The notes below the pieces were generated by a model. The model saw nothing but the letters and a program-made list of their open reading frames with translations. It ran no database searches and had not been told where the DNA came from. The position numbers were made by a program, and so were the translations under genes. This document shows, in pieces, positions 15,232-24,166 of a DNA stretch of 44,716 nt (position 1 is its first letter; each line of letters opens with the position of its first letter). The DNA comes from JBHEKP01 sp041859375 (GTDB taxonomy: Bacteria; Hydrogenedentota; Hydrogenedentia; Hydrogenedentales; CAITNO01), in the NCBI GenBank assembly GCA_041859375.1, contig JBHEKP010000306.1, positions 1 through 44,716 of the forward strand. Direction: 5' to 3'.

Positions 15232-17058
15232 ATGGCTGATCCGATGAATTCTGACATGACCCTGAGCGGCGCGGCAGGCCGCGCCCCTTTTCCCAAATCA
15301 CGCAAGGTTTGGCTGACAGGCTCCGATCCCTCCATCCGCGCGGCCATGCGCGAGGTGCTCCAGTCCCCCACCCTCTCCCGGGACGGGCAGGTGCTGGAGG
15401 AGAATCCGCCCATCCTTGTCTATGACACCTCCGGACCCTACACGGATCCCGACGCGCGGATTGACCTCCAACAGGGGCTGCCCCCCCTGCGCCGCCCCTG
15501 GATTGAGCGGCGCGGAGACACCCAGCCCGTCACCCCCGCCATCCCCTCCTTTTTCGCCGGACACACCGCGCGCCGCGCAAAACCGGGCGCGCAAATCACC
15601 CAGATGCAGCTCGCCCGCCGGGGGCTCATCTCGCCGGAAATGGAGTATGCCGCCCTCCGCGAGAACATGAACGCCGAAAAATACCCCGAAGCGCTCCGGC
15701 GGCAGCACCCCGGCCAGCACTGGGGACGCCCCATGCCGCCGTCAATCACCCCGGAATTCGTCCGCGACGAGGTGGCCGCCGGCCGCGCCATCATCCCGGC
15801 AAACATCAACCATCCGGAAGTGGAGCCGATGATCATCGGCCGCAATTTCCTCACCAAAATCAACGCCAACATCGGCAATTCCGCCATCAGCAGCTCCGTT
15901 TCCGAGGAGGTGGAGAAGATGGTCTGGGCCATCCGCTGGGGCGCCGACACGGTCATGGACCTCAGCACCGGCCCGAACATCCACGAAACGCGGGAATGGA
16001 TTCTGCGCAACTCTCCCGTGCCCATCGGCACCGTCCCCATCTACCAGGCCCTGGAGAAGGTGGAGGGCGGCGCGGAGGACCTCACCTGGGAGCTGTTCCG
16101 CGACACCCTCATAGAGCAGGCGGAGCAGGGCGTGGACTATTTCACCATCCACGCCTGCGTCCTCTGGCGCTTCGTCCCGGAAACCATGAACCGCCTCACC
16201 GGCATCGTCAGCCGGGGCGGCTCCATCATGGCGCGCTGGTGCCTGGCCCACCACAGGGAAAACTTCCTCTACACCCACTGGGATGAGATGTGCGAGATTC
16301 TCGCCGCCTATGACATTGCCGTCTCCATCGGCGACGGGCTCCGTTCCGGCTCCATCCACGACGCCAACGACGCGGCCCAGTTTGGCGAGCTGCAGGTGCA
16401 GGGCGAACTCACCCGCCGCGCCTGGGACTTCGGCGTGCAGGTCATCAACGAGGGCCCCGGCCACATCCCCATGCACCTCATCAGGGAAAACACGGACAAG
16501 CAGTCCGAATGGTGCATGGACGCGCCCTTCTACACCCTGGGGCCCCTCACCACCGACATCGCGCCCGGTTACGACCACATCACCTCCGCCATCGGCGCGG
16601 CCATGATCGGCTGGTACGGCGCGGCCATGCTCTGCTATGTGACCCCAAAGGAGCACCTCGGCCTGCCCAACCGCGACGACGTGCGCGAGGGCGTGGTCAC
16701 CTACAAGCTGGCCGCCCACGCGGCGGATCTGGCAAAGGGCGTCCCCGGCGCGCAGGTCCGCGACAACGCCCTGAGCAAGGCCCGCTTTGAATTCCGCTGG
16801 GAGGACCAGTACGCCCTCGCCCTCGACCCCGAAAGGGCGGTCGCCATGCGCGGCGAAACACTGCCCGAGGCCGGACACAAGCTCTCCCATTTCTGCTCCA
16901 TGTGCGGCCCCAAATTCTGCAGCATGGAAATGTCCCACGCCGTGCGCGAATACGCCCGCCGCGGGGGCATCTCGGAGGAGGAGGCCCTGAAAAGGGGCGC
17001 GGAGGAGCGCTCCCGCGACTTCCTGAACCAGGGCGGCGAACTGTACCGCAAGATTTGA
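15232..17058 (+). CDS. thiC: Phosphomethylpyrimidine synthase ThiC
   Basis: The protein has 608 residues. This non-canonical radical SAM enzyme converts aminoimidazole ribotide to HMP phosphate in thiamine synthesis. The C-terminal cluster motif CSMCGPKFC is intact near residue 556. Other family motifs are NFLTKINANIGNS, WGADTVMDLSTG, NEGPGHIPMH and TTDIAPGYDHI. The start is ATG 15232, with AAGGAG about 10 nt upstream; upstream in-frame codons run through the promoter and are rejected. It leads a tight cluster with dus (16 nt gap), araD and manC. Confidence 0.97.
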   Translation: MADPMNSDMTLSGAAGRAPFPKSRKVWLTGSDPSIRAAMREVLQSPTLSRDGQVLEENPPILVYDTSGPYTDPDARIDLQQGLPPLRRPWIERRGDTQPVTPAIPSFFAGHTARRAKPGAQITQMQLARRGLISPEMEYAALRENMNAEKYPEALRRQHPGQHWGRPMPPSITPEFVRDEVAAGRAIIPANINHPEVEPMIIGRNFLTKINANIGNSAISSSVSEEVEKMVWAIRWGADTVMDLSTGPNIHETREWILRNSPVPIGTVPIYQALEKVEGGAEDLTWELFRDTLIEQAEQGVDYFTIHACVLWRFVPETMNRLTGIVSRGGSIMARWCLAHHRENFLYTHWDEMCEILAAYDIAVSIGDGLRSGSIHDANDAAQFGELQVQGELTRRAWDFGVQVINEGPGHIPMHLIRENTDKQSEWCMDAPFYTLGPLTTDIAPGYDHITSAIGAAMIGWYGAAMLCYVTPKEHLGLPNRDDVREGVVTYKLAAHAADLAKGVPGAQVRDNALSKARFEFRWEDQYALALDPERAVAMRGETLPEAGHKLSHFCSMCGPKFCSMEMSHAVREYARRGGISEEEALKRGAEERSRDFLNQGGELYRKI

Positions 17059-17074
17059 CCGGGAAACGGCACCA

Positions 17075-18064
17075 GTGAAAATCGGCGTCATTGACATAGA
17101 CCGTCCCCTCTGCCTCGCCCCCATGGAGGATGTGTCCGATCCCCCCTTCCGGCGCATCTGCAAGGAGCAGGGCGCGGACCTGATGTACACCGAATTCGCC
17201 AACTGCGAGGCCCTCGTCCGCAATGTGGGCAGGGAATGCCGCAAGCTGGAGCTGGACGACCGCGAGCGGCCCATGGCCGTCCAGATTTACGGCAGCGCCG
17301 AGGACTCCATGGAGCGTGCCGCCGCCATGGCGCAGGATTCCGGCGCGGACTTTGTGGACATCAACTGCGGCTGCTGGGTGAAGAAAATCGCCAACCGGGG
17401 CGACGGTGCCGGGCTGCTCCGCGATCTGGGCAAGTTTGAGGCGGTGGTCCGCGCCGTAATGAAGGGAACAACGCTGCCCGTCACCGTGAAAACCCGCCTC
17501 GGCTGGGACCACAGCAGCATTGTCATCCTCGACGTGGTGCGGATGCTGGAGAATCTGGGCGTGGCCGCCCTCACCCTGCACTGCCGCACCCGCTCCCAGG
17601 GTTACACCGGCCACGCCGACTGGTCCTGGCTGGCTCGGGTAAAGGAGGTCTCCCCCCTCCCGCTCATCGCCAACGGCGACATCAACACCCCCGAGGACGC
17701 CGCCGCCTGTTTTAATCTTGGCGCGGACGGGGTGATGATTGGACGCGGCGCGATTCACAGCCCATGGATCTTCCGGCACATGCGCCACTATCTGGACACC
17801 GGCGAACTGCTTCCGGAGCCCTCCCTGGAGGATCGCGTGGAAATGTGCATCCGCCATCTGGCGGACACCGTCGCCTACAGGGGTTCGCCGCGCGGCATCT
17901 TCACCTTCCGCCGCCATTATGCGGGTTATCTCAAGGGCGTCCCCGGTGTCGCCCAGGTGCGAAGGGATCTCATGGAACTGGAGGAAATTGCTCCAATCGT
18001 GGCGCGGCTGCGCCGTTTCATGGAAGAATACAGGGAGAGGCTTTCCGCGCCCCCGGCGGAATAA
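17075..18064 (+). CDS. dus: tRNA-dihydrouridine synthase (DusB-like)
   Basis: The protein has 329 residues from GTG 17075. It is an FMN enzyme that reduces uridines in the tRNA D-loop. Visible motifs are APMEDVSDPPFRRI at the N-terminus, the YTEF segment, MAVQIYGS, the catalytic loop DINCGCWVKK (near residue 98), KTRLGWD, HCRTRSQGYTGHADW, ANGDI and GVMIGRGA. The catalytic Cys follows Gly as expected, but the normally invariant Pro after it is Trp (GCW instead of GCP). The gene lies 16 nt after thiC, probably in the same transcript. Confidence 0.94.
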   Translation: MKIGVIDIDRPLCLAPMEDVSDPPFRRICKEQGADLMYTEFANCEALVRNVGRECRKLELDDRERPMAVQIYGSAEDSMERAAAMAQDSGADFVDINCGCWVKKIANRGDGAGLLRDLGKFEAVVRAVMKGTTLPVTVKTRLGWDHSSIVILDVVRMLENLGVAALTLHCRTRSQGYTGHADWSWLARVKEVSPLPLIANGDINTPEDAAACFNLGADGVMIGRGAIHSPWIFRHMRHYLDTGELLPEPSLEDRVEMCIRHLADTVAYRGSPRGIFTFRRHYAGYLKGVPGVAQVRRDLMELEEIAPIVARLRRFMEEYRERLSAPPAE

Positions 18065-18081
18065 CCAGAGGAGGACCGGCC

Positions 18082-18789
18082 ATGCTGGAGGAACTGAAGA
18101 ACGAGGTTTGCGAGGTCAACCTCATGCTGGTCGAGGAGGGGCTGGTGACGCAGACCTGGGGCAACGCCAGCGCCATCGACCGCGCTTCCGGGCTGGTCGC
18201 CATCAAACCCAGCGGCATCCCCTACGACGAACTCGCCCCGGAGCATGTCGTGCTGGTCAACCTGGAGGGGGCCGTGGTTGAGGGCGGGCTCAAGCCCTCC
18301 GTGGACACCCCGGCGCATCTGGAACTCTACAAGGCCTTCCCCGGCATCGGCGCGGTGGTGCACACCCACTCCCACTATGCCACCAGTTTCGCCCAGGCCA
18401 GAAAACCCATCCCCTGCTTCGGCACCACCCACGCGGACTATTTCTTCGGCGAGGTGCCCGTAACCGGCGCGCTCACCCCGGAGGAGGTGGAAAAGGACTA
18501 CGAGCGGAACATCGGCCTCCTGATCATCCGCCGTTTCAATGGGATGGATCCCCTCGACTGTCCCGGTGTGCTCACCGCCGGACATGCGCCCTTTGTCTGG
18601 GGCAAACACCTCCACCACGCGCTGGAAAACGCCGTTGTGCTGGAGGAACTGGCGCGCATGGCCTTCCACACCACCCTCATGAACCCCGATGCGGCCCCGC
18701 TGGAGCCGCACCTCCTTTCAAAACACTTCCTGCGCAAGCATGGAAAGGGCGCCTACTACGGCCAGAAAACGCCGGAGAACAATCAATAA
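18082..18789 (+). CDS. araD: L-ribulose-5-phosphate 4-epimerase (class II aldolase family)
   Basis: The protein has 235 residues, as in E. coli AraD. It interconverts L-ribulose-5-phosphate and D-xylulose-5-phosphate. Zn ligands are HTHSHY (near residue 94) and GHAPFVWGK (near 168), and the C-terminal catalytic Tyr is kept in AYYGQ. QTWGNASAID and KPSGIPYDEL form the phosphate-binding part. A strong AGAGGAGG lies 8 nt before the ATG. The start overlaps no neighbour; the stop overlaps the manC start by 1 nt. A generic class II aldolase is the alternative, but the conserved C-terminus favours AraD. No araA or araB is nearby. Confidence 0.93.
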   Translation: MLEELKNEVCEVNLMLVEEGLVTQTWGNASAIDRASGLVAIKPSGIPYDELAPEHVVLVNLEGAVVEGGLKPSVDTPAHLELYKAFPGIGAVVHTHSHYATSFAQARKPIPCFGTTHADYFFGEVPVTGALTPEEVEKDYERNIGLLIIRRFNGMDPLDCPGVLTAGHAPFVWGKHLHHALENAVVLEELARMAFHTTLMNPDAAPLEPHLLSKHFLRKHGKGAYYGQKTPENNQ

Positions 18790-19880
18790 TGAAACGTGTC
18801 GCGGTCATCATGGCGGGCGGCTCCGGTGAGCGCTTCTGGCCCCTTTCCCGGGGCAACCGGCCCAAGCAGCTCCTTCCACTGGGCAACGACGGGCGCACCC
18901 TCCTCGCCGATGCGGCCCACAACATCACCCCCATGATCCCCCTTGGTGATGTCTATATTGTCACAGGCCGCCCCCTGCGCGACGCGGTGGTGGAGGCGGG
19001 CGTCGTTCCCGCTGAAAATGTGCTCGCCGAACCGGCCAAACGGAACACCGCCGGATGCCTCGCCTATGTGGCAGCCCATCTTCTGGCCTTTTCAGGGGAA
19101 TCCCCCGAAAACCTGTCCATGACCGTGCTCACCGCCGATCACCGCATCGTGCAGACGGACGCCTTCCGCGAAAGTGTCCGCGCCGTGCTGGAAACGTCGG
19201 AAACACGGCCCGTTCTCGGCGTGGTGGGCATCACCCCCACCCGCCCCGAAACAGGTTACGGCTACATCGAACTCGCGGAGAATGCCCCGGATCTGCCCGA
19301 TGGTGTCTTCGCCGTCGAGCGGTTCCGGGAGAAACCGGATGCGCAAACCGCCGCGGCCTATGTCGCCTCGGGCCGTTTCCTTTGGAACAGCGGCCTTTTC
19401 ATCTGGCGGCTTTCAACCTTCCTCGGCGAACTGGAACAGGCCAGCCCCGTGCACGCACAGTGCGTGCGGGAAATGGCCGCCGCCATGCGCGCGGGCGACA
19501 CCGCCGCGGCGGACGCCCTCTTTGAACAACTGCCAAACATTTCCATTGACTTTGCGCTCATGGAGAAAACACGCCGGATTGTGGTGGCGCGCGGAGCCTT
19601 TGACTGGGATGATGTCGGGGTGTGGGAGGCCTTCGACCGCCTTTACCCGAAAGACGCCGATGGGAATGTCGCCGTGGGGGCCCCGGTGCTGGTGGACGCC
19701 AAAGACAACCTGGTATGGCGCAATCCCGACGCGGCCCATGTCGCCGTGGCCGCCGTCGGCGTGGAAAACCTGGTCATCGTGGTCTGCGGCGACGCCGTGC
19801 TGGTCATGCCCAAGGACCGCGCCCAGGACGTGCGCGAAGTGGTCGCAAGACTCAGGGAAAATGGCATGCCACAGGTGTGA
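18789..19880 (+). CDS. manC: Mannose-1-phosphate guanylyltransferase
   Basis: The protein has 363 residues and makes GDP-mannose from GTP and mannose-1-phosphate for glycan or exopolysaccharide synthesis. It has the nucleotidyltransferase signature GGSGERFWPLSR followed by PKQLLPL, then GYGYIE, FREKPD, NSGLFIWR and WDDVGVWEAF. It is the short form, without the phosphomannose isomerase domain of the roughly 470-residue bifunctional enzymes. It overlaps the araD stop by 1 nt (TAATG), so translation is probably coupled. Confidence 0.96.
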   Translation: MKRVAVIMAGGSGERFWPLSRGNRPKQLLPLGNDGRTLLADAAHNITPMIPLGDVYIVTGRPLRDAVVEAGVVPAENVLAEPAKRNTAGCLAYVAAHLLAFSGESPENLSMTVLTADHRIVQTDAFRESVRAVLETSETRPVLGVVGITPTRPETGYGYIELAENAPDLPDGVFAVERFREKPDAQTAAAYVASGRFLWNSGLFIWRLSTFLGELEQASPVHAQCVREMAAAMRAGDTAAADALFEQLPNISIDFALMEKTRRIVVARGAFDWDDVGVWEAFDRLYPKDADGNVAVGAPVLVDAKDNLVWRNPDAAHVAVAAVGVENLVIVVCGDAVLVMPKDRAQDVREVVARLRENGMPQV

Positions 19881-19884
19881 CCCG

Positions 19885-22131
19885 TCACACCCGCGCGCCC
19901 CGGCCCATCACCGTCAACACCATCAGCGCCATCCCCGCAAGGAAGAGATCACCGAGGCGCTTCTTGATTTCCTCCACCGTGAACAGGGACTTGCCGCCGC
20001 ACGAGCAGCCGCCGCCTGACTCGCCTTCTTCCGGCCCCTTTGAAACCACCAGCGCAACCGGGGTGCCCGGTGCAACCTGGGCGGCGGCCGCGGGATTCTG
20101 GCCAGTCACCACACCGGCGGGCGCTTCGTCACTAAACGCCTCCGTCACATTCCCCGCGGTCAGCCCGGCGGAACTGAGCATCCCCTGCGCGGCGCTCTGC
20201 GTCTGTCCGATCACGTTGGGCACGGGCACGGTGGCCGGGGGGGCTTCCCCCTTGGAGACCGTCAGGTTCACCGCCGTTCCCGCCGCCGCCTGCGCGCCCG
20301 CCGCCGGAGCCTGGCTGATGACCTGTCCTTCCGGTACGGTGTCGCTGAATTGTTCGGTCACCGTGCCAACGGTCAGCCCCGCGCTGGAAATGGCGGACGC
20401 CGCCGCGGACTGCGCCTGACCGGTGACATTGGGGACTGTAATTGGAACACCCATCGAAATAACAAGAGAAACCAGCGTTCCCGGAGCGGCCGGCGTGCCT
20501 CCCGCCGGGTTTTGGCCCATGACCTGCCCCTGCGGAATGGTGTCGCTGAACTGTCCCGCCACAACCCCCACCGCCAGCGAGGCCGCCGTAATCTGCGCGG
20601 TGGCCGCCGCCTCCGTCAGCCCCACCACGGCGGGCACCGATGACAGGCCCTTTGAAACCACAATGGACACCGCCGTCCCCGGCACGGCCAGCGTGCCCGC
20701 CGCCGGATTCTGGCTGATGACCTGCCCGGCGGGAATGGTTCCATGGAACTGCTGCGTCACCGTGCCAAGGGTCATGCCCGCGCCGGTGATCGCCGTGGTG
20801 GCCGCCGCCTGGGTGAGGCCGGCCACATTCGGCACCGGATCCTTCTCGGTCACCTGGATGGTTTTCTGTGCCTGAACCTTCTGGCTTGTGGCCAGCAGGG
20901 TGGCCTCGGCGCGCAGCGTGTGGCTGCCCGCAGTGACGGGCACTGTCAGTGGGAACTGTCCCGCCTGGTTGATGGACACGCCCCGAGGCACATCGTCCAC
21001 AAAATACTCCACCTGCACGCCCCCCGCGCCGGGATTGGTGCAGGAACCCGTGTTGTTGAAGCTCACCGTGGCCGAGAGCGGCACGTTCGCGGGCATGGCG
21101 GACGCGCTCACCTCGCCCGTGGGGCTCGTGATCACCACCGCCGCAAGCGGGCAGGGGGGCGCGGCCACGGCGTCCACATTGACCCAGCCGATGTCGTCCA
21201 GCACGCCGATGTCAACGGTGGAATAGGTCCGCTTCATCATTCCGTTCGAATAGGCCGGCTCCATCACATGGCTTCCCGTGATGGTTCCCGTACGCCAGTG
21301 CTGGAGGCTGGTGCCCGGCAGAAAAGGGTTTGCGCTCACGATGGGCGGATTCACCCCCCCGTAGGCGAGCCGGGCGGAGGCGCCCTCAAAGACCAGGCCG
21401 TTTCCGGTCAAGTCGGCCGCCAAAACGGAAAACACGGGCGGCGTCCCTGATATCACATTTGTCCCGTTCGACTTGGCGAGAAAACCGTCGAAAATGGTGT
21501 AGGTGCCGGAGGCTCCCTGGCCGTTGGACTTGATCAGGGAGATGAACCCCAGGGCGTGGGTGATCTCATGGAGGGCCACCGATATCAGGTCAATCTTGTC
21601 CGCGTCGGTCGTGCCCGTGCCTGTGTACCAGGAGAAACCGGACCAGTTGAAGAAGAGCCCCATTTCGGCGTACCCCGAAAAGGGCTTGGTGGAGGTGGTC
21701 ACGCGATCAAACACCGCGCCGCCCGTGAGGCCGGGGGTAAGGGTGAACAGCGGCCCCCCCTGCGCAATCGCCGTCACGCCGGGGGCGGTGCTGCCCAGCA
21801 CAACGTCCACCTGTCCCGTTTCATTCAGCACGTCCGCCACATAATCAAAGGCGTCCGCCAGCCGGTCCAGCCGTTCCGTCCCAAGGGCGCCCGCCCGGAA
21901 TCCGGCGCCCGGCGCGTCCGTCACATACAACCGGAAGGTCATGCCGTCCTTGCCCGCATCCATCACATACTCGGCGGGAACCAGCTCGTATTCCTCCACC
22001 CCCTTGTCAATCTTGCCGTCGCTCCAGAGGATGAACGGTTCCTGTGCGAACGTGGAAATGATGGGAATGAGAATAAGAGTCACCGCCAAAAGAGGTGAAA
22101 CACGTCCCGGCCTTGTGGAAAGGAGCACCAT
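19885..22131 (-). CDS. Secreted zinc metalloprotease with four PASTA repeats and C-terminal Cys-Gly/TM tail
   Basis: The protein has 748 residues from ATG 22131, which opens a signal peptide (MVLLSTRPGRVSP, hydrophobic core, cleavage near STFAQ-EP). Longer in-frame starts overlap the upstream gene's end and lack a signal. The catalytic domain carries HEITHALGF (near residue 188), a matrixin/leishmanolysin-like HExxHxxGF zinc site, with a Met-turn candidate HVMEPAY. A beta-sandwich-like linker follows, then four PASTA repeats (residues of about 431-699), each ending near GTxVxLxVSKG. The tail is Glu/Gly-rich, then GGGCSCGG, a hydrophobic segment and GRGARV. That order resembles C-terminal sorting signals such as MYXO-CTERM. 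An anchored extracellular protease is inferred. Confidence 0.88.
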   Translation of the reverse strand: MVLLSTRPGRVSPLLAVTLILIPIISTFAQEPFILWSDGKIDKGVEEYELVPAEYVMDAGKDGMTFRLYVTDAPGAGFRAGALGTERLDRLADAFDYVADVLNETGQVDVVLGSTAPGVTAIAQGGPLFTLTPGLTGGAVFDRVTTSTKPFSGYAEMGLFFNWSGFSWYTGTGTTDADKIDLISVALHEITHALGFISLIKSNGQGASGTYTIFDGFLAKSNGTNVISGTPPVFSVLAADLTGNGLVFEGASARLAYGGVNPPIVSANPFLPGTSLQHWRTGTITGSHVMEPAYSNGMMKRTYSTVDIGVLDDIGWVNVDAVAAPPCPLAAVVITSPTGEVSASAMPANVPLSATVSFNNTGSCTNPGAGGVQVEYFVDDVPRGVSINQAGQFPLTVPVTAGSHTLRAEATLLATSQKVQAQKTIQVTEKDPVPNVAGLTQAAATTAITGAGMTLGTVTQQFHGTIPAGQVISQNPAAGTLAVPGTAVSIVVSKGLSSVPAVVGLTEAAATAQITAASLAVGVVAGQFSDTIPQGQVMGQNPAGGTPAAPGTLVSLVISMGVPITVPNVTGQAQSAAASAISSAGLTVGTVTEQFSDTVPEGQVISQAPAAGAQAAAGTAVNLTVSKGEAPPATVPVPNVIGQTQSAAQGMLSSAGLTAGNVTEAFSDEAPAGVVTGQNPAAAAQVAPGTPVALVVSKGPEEGESGGGCSCGGKSLFTVEEIKKRLGDLFLAGMALMVLTVMGRGARV
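20034..20838 (-). repeat. Four tandem PASTA-domain coding repeats
   Basis: Four units of about 65-70 codons share the pattern VPNVxGxTQxxA ... AGxxxGxVTxxFSDxxPxGxVxxQxPAAGxxxxPGTxVxLxVSKG. In the related proteins known to carry it, PASTA usually forms the extracellular, peptidoglycan-sensing part of Ser/Thr kinases and penicillin-binding proteins. Confidence 0.9.
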
Positions 22132-22216
22132 ATGAAAATCCCGCACGTTTCTGCCAATACAGCCGAAACACGCGGTTTTCTCATAATTATTTCCCAAACC
22201 CGGCAATTCCGCCGGA

Positions 22217-22798
22217 TTAGGGGGCAGCCGCCCCATAGTCCACCGTCTGGTGTTCCCCCCCGTCGAGGTGGCGCGCAAGGATGAACAGGTAATCACTCAG
22301 CCTGTTCACAAAGGCAAAAAGCCCCTCCGCGTCAAAGCCCGGCTCGGCCTCCTTCAGGGCCACCAGCCGCCGTTCGAAGGTGCGCGCCGAAGTGGCCGCA
22401 ATGTCCGCCAGCGCCGCCGTGGTGTTGGCGGCGGAAACCACAAAAGCCCTGGGAAGCGGGGTCATCCCCTCAAGCCTGGCCTGTTCCGCCTCAAGTTTTT
22501 TCAGGTGCCCCCCGCCCACCTCGCCCCTGCGCCATTCCGGGTGCTTTTTCAGGGGATCGCTAATCTCCGCACCCATGAGAAAACAAACATGCAGCAGCCA
22601 CCAGAGGCATTCCGCCTCCGCGGCATGGCCGCCGCCGGGTTTCTCCCGCAATGCCAGCCGGAGCAGGCAAAGCTGCGCGCGAAACGCGTCCAGCGCGCCC
22701 ACCGCCTCCATGACGGGATGGGACTTGGGCACCCGGTCCCCGCCCAAAGACCGGGTCATGCCGCCGTCCCCGTAATGGGTTGTCACCTGTGATTTCAT
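22217..22798 (-). CDS. Cob(I)yrinic acid a,c-diamide adenosyltransferase, PduO type
   Basis: The protein has 193 residues from ATG 22798; upstream in-frame codons overlap xth and are rejected. It transfers the adenosyl group of ATP to cob(I)alamin, giving coenzyme B12. The N-terminal YGDGGMTRSLGGDRVPKSHP is the PduO ATP-binding signature, and FVNRLSDYLFILARH is the typical final helix. AGALDAFRAQL-type and SARTFERRLVAL helices fit the five-helix bundle. It lies 10 nt after xth and 85 nt before the protease, all on the minus strand. No B12-dependent enzyme is seen in this window. Confidence 0.9.
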   Translation of the reverse strand: MKSQVTTHYGDGGMTRSLGGDRVPKSHPVMEAVGALDAFRAQLCLLRLALREKPGGGHAAEAECLWWLLHVCFLMGAEISDPLKKHPEWRRGEVGGGHLKKLEAEQARLEGMTPLPRAFVVSAANTTAALADIAATSARTFERRLVALKEAEPGFDAEGLFAFVNRLSDYLFILARHLDGGEHQTVDYGAAAP

Positions 22799-22808
22799 GC
22801 CGTCCGCC

Positions 22809-23570
22809 TCATTCCAGGGTGATGCCCACGGGACAATGGTCGGAACCGGGCACCTCGTCATTGATCCATGCCGCCTTGACGCGCGGCGCGAAGGCCCTGT
22901 TCACGCAGTGGTAGTCTATTCTCCAGCCGATGTTCTTGGGACGGGCGTTTGCCCGGTAGGACCACCAGGAATATTGCACCTTGTCCGGGTTGAGGTGGCG
23001 GAACGTGTCCACATAGCCCCGCTCCAGAAAGGCCGTCATGGCCTCCCGCTCCTCGATGTAATAGCCCGCGTTGTTCTCGTTTTCCTTGGGCCGCGCCAAA
23101 TCCGCCGGGGTGTGGGCGATGTTGAAATCACCGCAAAGAATGACGTTTTTGCCCTTCTTCACCAGCTTGTCGGCCATCGTGCCGATGGCCCCGCAAAAAC
23201 GCAGCTTGTAGTCCAGGCGCTTCCGCTCCGACTGGCTGTTCGGCCAGTAGCCGTTCAGCACCACATAGTCGCCAAAATCCGCCGCCTGCACCCGGCCCTC
23301 GTCGTCAAATTCCGCCAGGCCCATGGTTTCCACCGAACGGGGCGCCACCCGCGCGTAAATGCCGGTGCCGCTGTACCCCTTTTTTTGGGCGGGGTTCCAA
23401 TAGGAACTGTAACCATGCGGGGCCAACAGTTCCGCATCCAGCTCGTTCGGCATCACCCGCGTCTCCTGAAGGCACAACACATCGGGGCGGGTTGCGCTGA
23501 ACCACTCCATGAAGCCGTTCTTCAGCGCGGCGCGCAGGCCGTTCACGTTCCAGGAAAGTATCGTCGTCAT
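22809..23570 (-). CDS. xth: Exodeoxyribonuclease III
   Basis: The protein has 253 residues, the usual length. It is a 3'-5' exonuclease and AP endonuclease of base-excision repair. Motifs are LSWNVNGLRA, CLQETRV (Mg-binding Glu), NGYWPNS, GDFNIAHTPAD, WSYR, GWRIDYH and SDHCPV (catalytic His). The start is ATG 23570, with GGAGA 6 nt upstream. A longer in-frame extension to 23885 is Pro/Arg-rich and has no counterpart in the family. Confidence 0.96.
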   Translation of the reverse strand: MTTILSWNVNGLRAALKNGFMEWFSATRPDVLCLQETRVMPNELDAELLAPHGYSSYWNPAQKKGYSGTGIYARVAPRSVETMGLAEFDDEGRVQAADFGDYVVLNGYWPNSQSERKRLDYKLRFCGAIGTMADKLVKKGKNVILCGDFNIAHTPADLARPKENENNAGYYIEEREAMTAFLERGYVDTFRHLNPDKVQYSWWSYRANARPKNIGWRIDYHCVNRAFAPRVKAAWINDEVPGSDHCPVGITLE

Positions 23571-23722
23571 CCGTCTTCTCCATTCAAACAGCGGTGAATC
23601 CCCAGCATACCCGCCCCGCATGCCCGATGCAACCGGTGCGCGGCGGCCTTTATTCCGGCGCTTGCCCGGAACCGGCCCGGCCATGGTAGACTGGTTGCCA
23701 CTGATGTGGAGTCGCTCGAAGA

Positions 23723-24166
23723 ATGTTTGAAAACAAGACCTCCCTTCTCCTTGCCCTGGCGGTGGGGGTGATTGCCCTGTTGCTGCTGCCCACCGCCTAC
23801 AATGCCGGAAAAAACGCGGCGCTGCGGCAGGGCCAAGCAAAGGAACAACCGGCGGAAAGCCCCGCACCCGCACCGGCCCCCGCACCGGAACCGGAAGCCC
23901 CGCCGCGCGCCCCCCTGCCCCCGGAAATTCTGGACAAGCTCCTCTACGGCATGACCTATGCGCAGGTGGTGGAAAAGACCGGCTGCGAGGCGGACGAGAC
24001 GGAAAGCGAGTACGACCGGGGCGAGGCGGGCTACACCTCGCCGACCCTCACCGTCTGGCGAACCTGGAAAAACCCAGACGGCTCCCTCCTGAAGGTGGGG
24101 TTCGTTGATGAGAAACTTGACCAAAAACGCTTTGTCACCAGGGACCAACCGGAGGAGGAACAATGA
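23723..24166 (+). CDS. Membrane-anchored small protein, BamE/SmpA-like fold (tentative)
   Basis: The protein has 147 residues. One N-terminal membrane segment (residues 7-26) leads to an Ala/Pro/Glu linker (residues of about 40-65) and then a small domain, LLYGMTYAQVVEKTGC followed by LTVWRTWKNPDGSLLKVGFVDEKL. This is the helix-then-beta pattern of SmpA/OmlA (BamE)-like and related DUF domains. Its stop overlaps the next start (ATGA), so the two are coupled. The specific function is not recognised. Confidence 0.75.
   Translation: MFENKTSLLLALAVGVIALLLLPTAYNAGKNAALRQGQAKEQPAESPAPAPAPAPEPEAPPRAPLPPEILDKLLYGMTYAQVVEKTGCEADETESEYDRGEAGYTSPTLTVWRTWKNPDGSLLKVGFVDEKLDQKRFVTRDQPEEEQ

Noticed and set aside
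18082..18789. 5-deoxyribulose-phosphate aldolase for salvage of the ThiC by-product 5'-deoxyadenosine
   Set aside because: The C-terminal AYYGQ and overall length fit true AraD, and no mtnA or mtnK is nearby.
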